This document shows, one piece after another, positions 5,826-9,519 of a stretch of DNA of 9,519 nt; the stretch's first letter is position 1; each line of letters begins with the position of its first letter. A program made the position numbers and the translations under genes. Source of the stretch: Fibrobacter sp. (GTDB lineage Bacteria > Fibrobacterota > Fibrobacteria > Fibrobacterales > Fibrobacteraceae). The notes beneath the pieces were generated by a model that was not told where the DNA came from, made no database searches, and was given only the letters and a program-made list of their open reading frames with translations. Where the stretch lies: contig JAEDLI010000093.1 in assembly GCA_016295375.1 (NCBI GenBank), positions 1 through 9,519 on the forward strand, read 5' to 3'.

Positions 5826-5845
5826 GGATACGCTTGCGCGTATCC
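5826..5845. other. Hairpin GGATACGC-TTGC-GCGTATCC
   Basis: A perfect 8-bp stem with a tetraloop, 22 nt beyond the ftsZ stop codon. No T-run is adjacent, so it is not a canonical terminator on its own. As the first structure in the ftsZ 3' UTR it may protect the transcript end or be part of a composite termination region. Confidence 0.6.
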
Positions 5846-5866
5846 GGTGTGTGTGTTAGTTAAGGA

Positions 5867-7429
5867 CTAGAAAGAATCCAGCTTGAAGCCACCATTGCGG
5901 AGGAAAGCCGGCACATCGTAATCCACGCCGTTGGTCTTCAAGGAGCCTTCGGCATAGTTCGTGTTGCGGGGTTCTTCCACTTCGCGGACAGGCATTTCGG
6001 CCATGGTCTGGCGGGTGTAAGCCGGAGTACCATAGTCACCGTTAGAGAGCTGGTCCATATCGGCGATGCCGGGCATTTCTTCCGTTTCAGGAAGCGTTGC
6101 CGTAGCAATGCCTTCGGGCATCATCTTCTCTTCGAAGGCGGGGGCCTGGGCGTTGAACTGTGCAGAGGCGAAGTCTGCGGCAGGAGCCTGGGGAAGAGTG
6201 TCCATAGGAATGGTCAGGGATTCACCGGCAGGCTTGGCGACCGTCGTGGGCTGGGCAAGAGCCACAAAGTTGGTGGCCGTCGGGCGCGGAGTCGCCGTTA
6301 CGGGCTGGGTCTGCTGAAAGCCGGCCGAACCACCGATGGAGTTGACCAGGTCCTGCATCTTGGGAGCGGCAGGGGCCATAGGCACGTCGGCAGCGCTTGC
6401 GAACATGGGCTTCATCTCGGAACCAGAAGTTCCGCCACAACCGGTGGCGATAACGGTGATGCTCACCTTGTCGCCCAATTCCGGCAGCAGGATGTCACCG
6501 ACGATAATGTTCGGGTCGCCCATTTCACCCACGGCTTCGTAGAGGTGGTCCAGGGCTTCTTCGTGTTCCAGCATGGAGTAGTTTTCGCCATGGGAAACGT
6601 TCACCAGCACACCGGAGGCGCCTTCCACGTTCACTTCTTCCAGAAGCGGAGAAGAAAGGGCCATGTCTACAGCCTTGACGCCGCGACCTTCGCCTTCGGC
6701 AATGCCCGTACCCATAAGGGCGGCACCGCCATTGGACATAACCGTCTTCACGTCGGCAAAGTCCACATGGATAAGGCCATGACGGAACATGATACCGCAA
6801 ATGCTGCGGACGGCGTTGCCGAGAATTTCATCGGTGAACTTGAAAGCGCTTTCCAAGGTCATCTTCTTGTCCGTACTTTCTACGGTGGCAGCAAGCTTCT
6901 TGTTGTCCACCACAATCATGGTGTCCACGGCCTTTCTCAGGGCCTGGATACCGCTTTCGGCATTGCGCTTGCGGACAGGACCTTCGTAGCGGAAGGGTTT
7001 GGTCACCACGGCAATCGTGAGGATGCCCAGTTCCCGGGCCACGGCACCCACAATCGGAGCAGCGCCCGTTCCCGTACCACCGCCCATACCGGCAGTGATA
7101 AAGACCAGGTCGGCACCCTTCATGGCTTCCTTCAGGTCGTCCACGTTTTCTTCGGCAGCCTTGCGGCCCACTTCGGGCTTTGCACCGGCGCCGAGATTCT
7201 TGGTGGTCTTCTGGCCAATAGCGATCTTGTGGTCCGCTTTGCTCAGGTCTAGAGCCATGGCGTCAGTATTGACGGCGTAGTATTCCACGCCTTCAATATT
7301 CATGTCCACCATGCGGTTCACGGTGTTACCACCGGCGCCGCCCACGCCAAAGACCTTGACCTTCGCGTTGTTGAGGGTTGATTCATCCATCACGATGTGT
7401 GAGGTTGGGGTTATGTCGAATTCACTCAT
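5867..7429 (-). CDS. ftsZ: Cell division protein FtsZ
   Basis: FtsZ, the tubulin-like GTPase that polymerises into the division ring; cytoplasmic, 520 aa. The globular core spans about 20-331. It holds VFGVGGAGGNTVNRM (26-40), AVNTDAMAL (52-60), LGAGAKPEVGR (79-89), the tubulin signature GGGTGTGAAP (116-125), KPFRYEG with E149 and R153 (nucleotide contacts), and the T7 loop GLIHVDFADVKTVM (218-231). Catalytic D223 and D226 are kept, but position 221 is His where the family has Asn. A disordered linker of about 170 residues rich in Ala, Pro, Thr and Met follows, much longer than in Escherichia coli. The conserved C-terminal peptide is DVPAFLR (505-511), the docking site for FtsA and other partners, then a short NGGFKLDSF tail. 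AGGGAG lies 7 nt before the ATG. It is 34 nt downstream of ftsA, with a terminator 85 nt after its stop. Confidence 0.98.
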   Translation of the reverse strand: MSEFDITPTSHIVMDESTLNNAKVKVFGVGGAGGNTVNRMVDMNIEGVEYYAVNTDAMALDLSKADHKIAIGQKTTKNLGAGAKPEVGRKAAEENVDDLKEAMKGADLVFITAGMGGGTGTGAAPIVGAVARELGILTIAVVTKPFRYEGPVRKRNAESGIQALRKAVDTMIVVDNKKLAATVESTDKKMTLESAFKFTDEILGNAVRSICGIMFRHGLIHVDFADVKTVMSNGGAALMGTGIAEGEGRGVKAVDMALSSPLLEEVNVEGASGVLVNVSHGENYSMLEHEEALDHLYEAVGEMGDPNIIVGDILLPELGDKVSITVIATGCGGTSGSEMKPMFASAADVPMAPAAPKMQDLVNSIGGSAGFQQTQPVTATPRPTATNFVALAQPTTVAKPAGESLTIPMDTLPQAPAADFASAQFNAQAPAFEEKMMPEGIATATLPETEEMPGIADMDQLSNGDYGTPAYTRQTMAEMPVREVEEPRNTNYAEGSLKTNGVDYDVPAFLRNGGFKLDSF

Positions 7430-7463
7430 AGTTTGTCTCCCTGTTGTGAGTGGTTGTTTTGTT

Positions 7464-8705
7464 TTAGAAATAATTTTTTAGGACGTCCTTGAACCATTGA
7501 AGGCTCTTTTTCATGGACACCGAAATCTGCTTGCCGGTTTCACGGCGCTTTTCCTTGCGGCGCTGCTTGGCGGCATACAGCAACAGCCCGATTCCTGTGG
7601 CATAAGACGGATTGGAATAGCTCTGTACACCACCGACTTCCCGAGGGTGACCGATACGCACGGACTTGCCGAACACCTTTTCTGCCACGGTATCGATACC
7701 GTCCAGGGCGCAGCAGCCACCGATCAAAACGATACCGCCGTTCAGCAGCACATCCATATTGTGCTTTACCAGGTCCTTTTGCAAAAGCTTGAAAATCTCT
7801 GCACAGCGGGCCGTAATCACCTGAGTCAGAAGCTTGCGGGAACACGGGACATCGCCACGATCACCCACGCTTGGAACCGGGAAAGTCTCGTCTTCTATCA
7901 GGTTATTCAGGCGGCAAGTGCCATAACGTTTCTTGATATCTTCCGCCTTCGAAAGGGAAATGGGCACGCTCAGGCACTTGCTGATATCGCTGGTAATGGC
8001 GTTCCCGGCCACGTCCAGAGAGGCCGTGTAACGGACGGACTCGCCCACAAATACGGCGATGTCGGCCGAACCCGCTCCAATGTCAATGAGGGCTACGCCC
8101 AACTCACGTTCGTCATCGGTCAGTACTGCCGAGGCGGCGGCCAAAGGTTCCAGCACCAGTTCTTCTACATGAAGGCCTGCGCGGGTGACGCTCTTGTCCA
8201 GGTTCTGGATGGCATTCGGGCGGGAGGTGACCACCTGAACGTCAACGCTGAGCCTGCGACCGTTAAGCCCCTTCGGATTGCGGATTCCCGCCTGGTCGTC
8301 CAGGGTGTATTCTCCGGGGAACACGTGAAGGATTTGCCCCGCCGATTCCGGGATGGTACTGGCCAGGTTCTTGACCCGTTCAATATCCACTTCGCGAACC
8401 TCTCCGGTAGGGAGCGTAATCAGACCCTTATAATTGACAGAGGACACGTGGCTTCCGGCAATGCCCACATAGACATCGCGAACATCGAAATCGATGAAGG
8501 GTTCCAGCTGCCTGATGACATTCTGCAATGTCTCCACCACGTCGTCCATCTCGTCAGGACGCTTCAGGGGCAGGGCCCCGCAGCAAAGAATCCGGACCGT
8601 GGTGTCGGGGTTCATGGCTCCCGCGAACAGGTTAATCTTGGAAGTCCCGATGTCGAGACCGAAAACCAGATCTTCTTTTCTCAATTCGTTGTTGTTGTCA
8701 TCCAT
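7464..8705 (-). CDS. ftsA: Cell division protein FtsA
   Basis: FtsA, the actin-like ATPase that tethers FtsZ filaments to the inner membrane and recruits later divisome proteins; 413 aa, close to the usual 420. The phosphate-1 loop is FGLDIGTSK (15-23). The 1C/SHS2-type subdomain includes VYVGIAGSHVSSVNYKG (78-94). Phosphate-2 is LIDIGAGSADIAVF (206-219). The adenosine motif is GGIVLIGGC (323-331), with an unusual double Cys after it. The last 17 residues (MKKSLQWFKDVLKNYF and its flank) are an amphipathic helix with bulky hydrophobic and basic residues, the membrane-targeting sequence. The basic linker KQRRKEKRRE precedes it. The ATG at 8705 is preferred over a TTG six codons upstream because AGAGG lies 7 nt before it. 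The start overlaps the end of ftsQ by 8 nt, indicating translational coupling. Confidence 0.97.
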   Translation of the reverse strand: MDDNNNELRKEDLVFGLDIGTSKINLFAGAMNPDTTVRILCCGALPLKRPDEMDDVVETLQNVIRQLEPFIDFDVRDVYVGIAGSHVSSVNYKGLITLPTGEVREVDIERVKNLASTIPESAGQILHVFPGEYTLDDQAGIRNPKGLNGRRLSVDVQVVTSRPNAIQNLDKSVTRAGLHVEELVLEPLAAASAVLTDDERELGVALIDIGAGSADIAVFVGESVRYTASLDVAGNAITSDISKCLSVPISLSKAEDIKKRYGTCRLNNLIEDETFPVPSVGDRGDVPCSRKLLTQVITARCAEIFKLLQKDLVKHNMDVLLNGGIVLIGGCCALDGIDTVAEKVFGKSVRIGHPREVGGVQSYSNPSYATGIGLLLYAAKQRRKEKRRETGKQISVSMKKSLQWFKDVLKNYF

Positions 8706-9519
8706 TGACACACCTCTTGTCAAAATTTCTTATGTACAAGAAACCCGCAAAACGCAAATCCACCTCCCCGGCACAGTTCATGTCCTGAGGGAAGCCGCGC
8801 TTCACCGATTCGTATAAGGTCCATAGATTACTATCCCATTCCCTTTCGGGGAACAGAACCTTGTAGCCCACATCGCTAAAGAACATTTCGTATGCCCGGT
8901 GCTCTTCGCTCCAGGATACCTGAGACACAAGACCGTAAAGTTCGGCATTTTCCTGTTTGAGCTTTTGCAGGTGAGACGCCACATCCGCAATACGTTCAAA
9001 GGCCATAGAATCCACCACCGGCAAATGGAACGCCGTAGAGGTGGACATGGGCAAGAGAAGCCCCCGTTCCGAATAAACCGTCGCATGGCTCCCCTGGAAG
9101 AACGCCACCACAGGCGAGGATTCCTGCACCTTGATGGTGAGGGAAGAGGGAAAATGCTTTTCCACCGTCACCTTGTGAATCAGGGGGAGCTGCATCAAGT
9201 TTTTCTCTACGGAATCCTCGAACACTTCGGACAGGAGCATTCCAGGTTCCACCTGGGCATTCTGCACCACGTCTTCCCAGGTAAGCATGCGATTACCTTC
9301 AATATCGATATACTGCAGGTGCCGAAGTTCCATGGGGTTGAAACGCTGCAGGTAGAAACGGTTCGTCCACGCGAGGGTAGCAAGGATTACCAGCACAAGA
9401 CCGATAATCCAGCCACGACGCTTAAACCAGCCCAAGCTCTTTTTCGCGCCATTCTTGATTTTCATGGCACGGGTGCGCTTGCGCTTTTCCTCGTTGTAGC
9501 CTATACGACGTCCAAGGAA
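8698..9519 (-). CDS. ftsQ: Cell division protein FtsQ (open at window edge)
   Basis: FtsQ/DivIB-type protein, the bitopic scaffold linking early divisome (FtsA/FtsZ) to FtsB, FtsL and FtsW/FtsI. From the first visible ATG (9465) it has 255 residues: a basic cytoplasmic tail (KIKNGAKKS...KRRG), one membrane segment WIIGLVLVILATLAW (19-33), then a periplasmic POTRA domain at about 48-116 (LRHLQYIDIEGNRMLTWEDV through HKVTVEKHFPSSLTIKVQE). The beta domain follows (SHATVYSERGLLLP onward) to the C-terminus. The frame stays open for all 54 nt between 9465 and the window end, encoding a basic stretch (NEEKRKRTRA). No ribosome binding site precedes 9465, so the true start is probably outside the window and the gene is given as partial. 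The stop overlaps the ftsA start. The position in a dcw cluster (ftsQ-ftsA-ftsZ) supports the call; sequence identity outside POTRA is low, as usual for this family. Confidence 0.9.
   Translation of the reverse strand, partial: FLGRRIGYNEEKRKRTRAMKIKNGAKKSLGWFKRRGWIIGLVLVILATLAWTNRFYLQRFNPMELRHLQYIDIEGNRMLTWEDVVQNAQVEPGMLLSEVFEDSVEKNLMQLPLIHKVTVEKHFPSSLTIKVQESSPVVAFFQGSHATVYSERGLLLPMSTSTAFHLPVVDSMAFERIADVASHLQKLKQENAELYGLVSQVSWSEEHRAYEMFFSDVGYKVLFPEREWDSNLWTLYESVKRGFPQDMNCAGEVDLRFAGFLYIRNFDKRCVNG
8713..8717 (-). promoter_or_regulatory. Ribosome binding site of ftsA, inside ftsQ
   Basis: AGAGG on the minus strand, 7 nt before the ATG at 8705. It decides the start: the in-frame TTG at 8723 would place this site inside the ftsA coding region. 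It lies within the last codons of ftsQ, consistent with coupled translation. Confidence 0.65.

Noticed and set aside
6545..7252. A 235-codon open frame opposite ftsZ
   Set aside because: Antisense shadow of the most conserved part of ftsZ; its composition (His/Gly/Phe-rich) is what reverse reading of that region gives.
7497..8708. A 403-codon open frame on the plus strand opposite ftsA
   Set aside because: Shadow of ftsA produced by high third-position GC. The translation shows no domain, and the minus strand holds every FtsA motif.
8706..8723. TTG start for ftsA at 8723, adding six residues
   Set aside because: The AGAGG ribosome binding site lies inside this extension, correctly spaced for the ATG at 8705.

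Overview
The window looks like a piece of a Fibrobacter (phylum Fibrobacterota) chromosome. The strongest clue is the first gene. Its C-terminal half is a FISUMP domain (Fibrobacter succinogenes major paralogous domain), ending in the family-typical SLRCLKD. The intergenic DNA is also distinctive, with low-complexity TAGGGG-rich stretches and TGTCAT-hairpin repeats. Genes are GC-rich at third codon positions. The genus call is inference from these features, since no database search was possible.

Layout, left to right. Positions 1-329 hold no gene but carry two direct copies of a 103-nt repeat (period 133 nt) with hairpins. A plus-strand lipoprotein follows (330-1259), with four YwqK/MORN-like repeats and a FISUMP domain. 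A degenerate palindrome separates it from argJ, which is convergent on the minus strand (1329-2546). A 75-nt divergent intergenic region separates argJ from the plus-strand pair greA (2622-3092) and holA (3121-4092). The holA stop codon overlaps the stop of a convergent minus-strand gene (4089-5636). That gene encodes a 515-aa outer-membrane beta-barrel protein resembling the Wzi capsule-assembly family. Positions 5637-5866 hold four hairpins, including a good rho-independent terminator reading leftward. The rest (5867-9519) is the end of a dcw division cluster on the minus strand: ftsQ, ftsA, ftsZ in order of transcription, with ftsQ open at the right window edge.

How the genes work together. 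FtsQ, FtsA and FtsZ form the core of the cytokinetic ring: FtsZ is the GTP-dependent polymer, FtsA its ATP-binding membrane anchor, and FtsQ the single-pass scaffold of the later divisome. ftsQ and ftsA overlap by 8 nt, and ftsA and ftsZ are 34 nt apart, so they should be co-transcribed and end at the hairpin cluster. greA (transcript cleavage factor) and holA (clamp-loader delta subunit) form a short housekeeping operon. argJ serves arginine biosynthesis. The Wzi-like protein and the FISUMP lipoprotein are the two cell-envelope accessory genes.

I do not see an obvious new multi-gene system. The points most worth a second look are: a histidine in place of the near-invariant asparagine in the FtsZ T7 catalytic loop; the Wzi-like barrel protein next to the division genes; the stack of four hairpins after ftsZ; and the repeat elements shared between the two intergenic regions.
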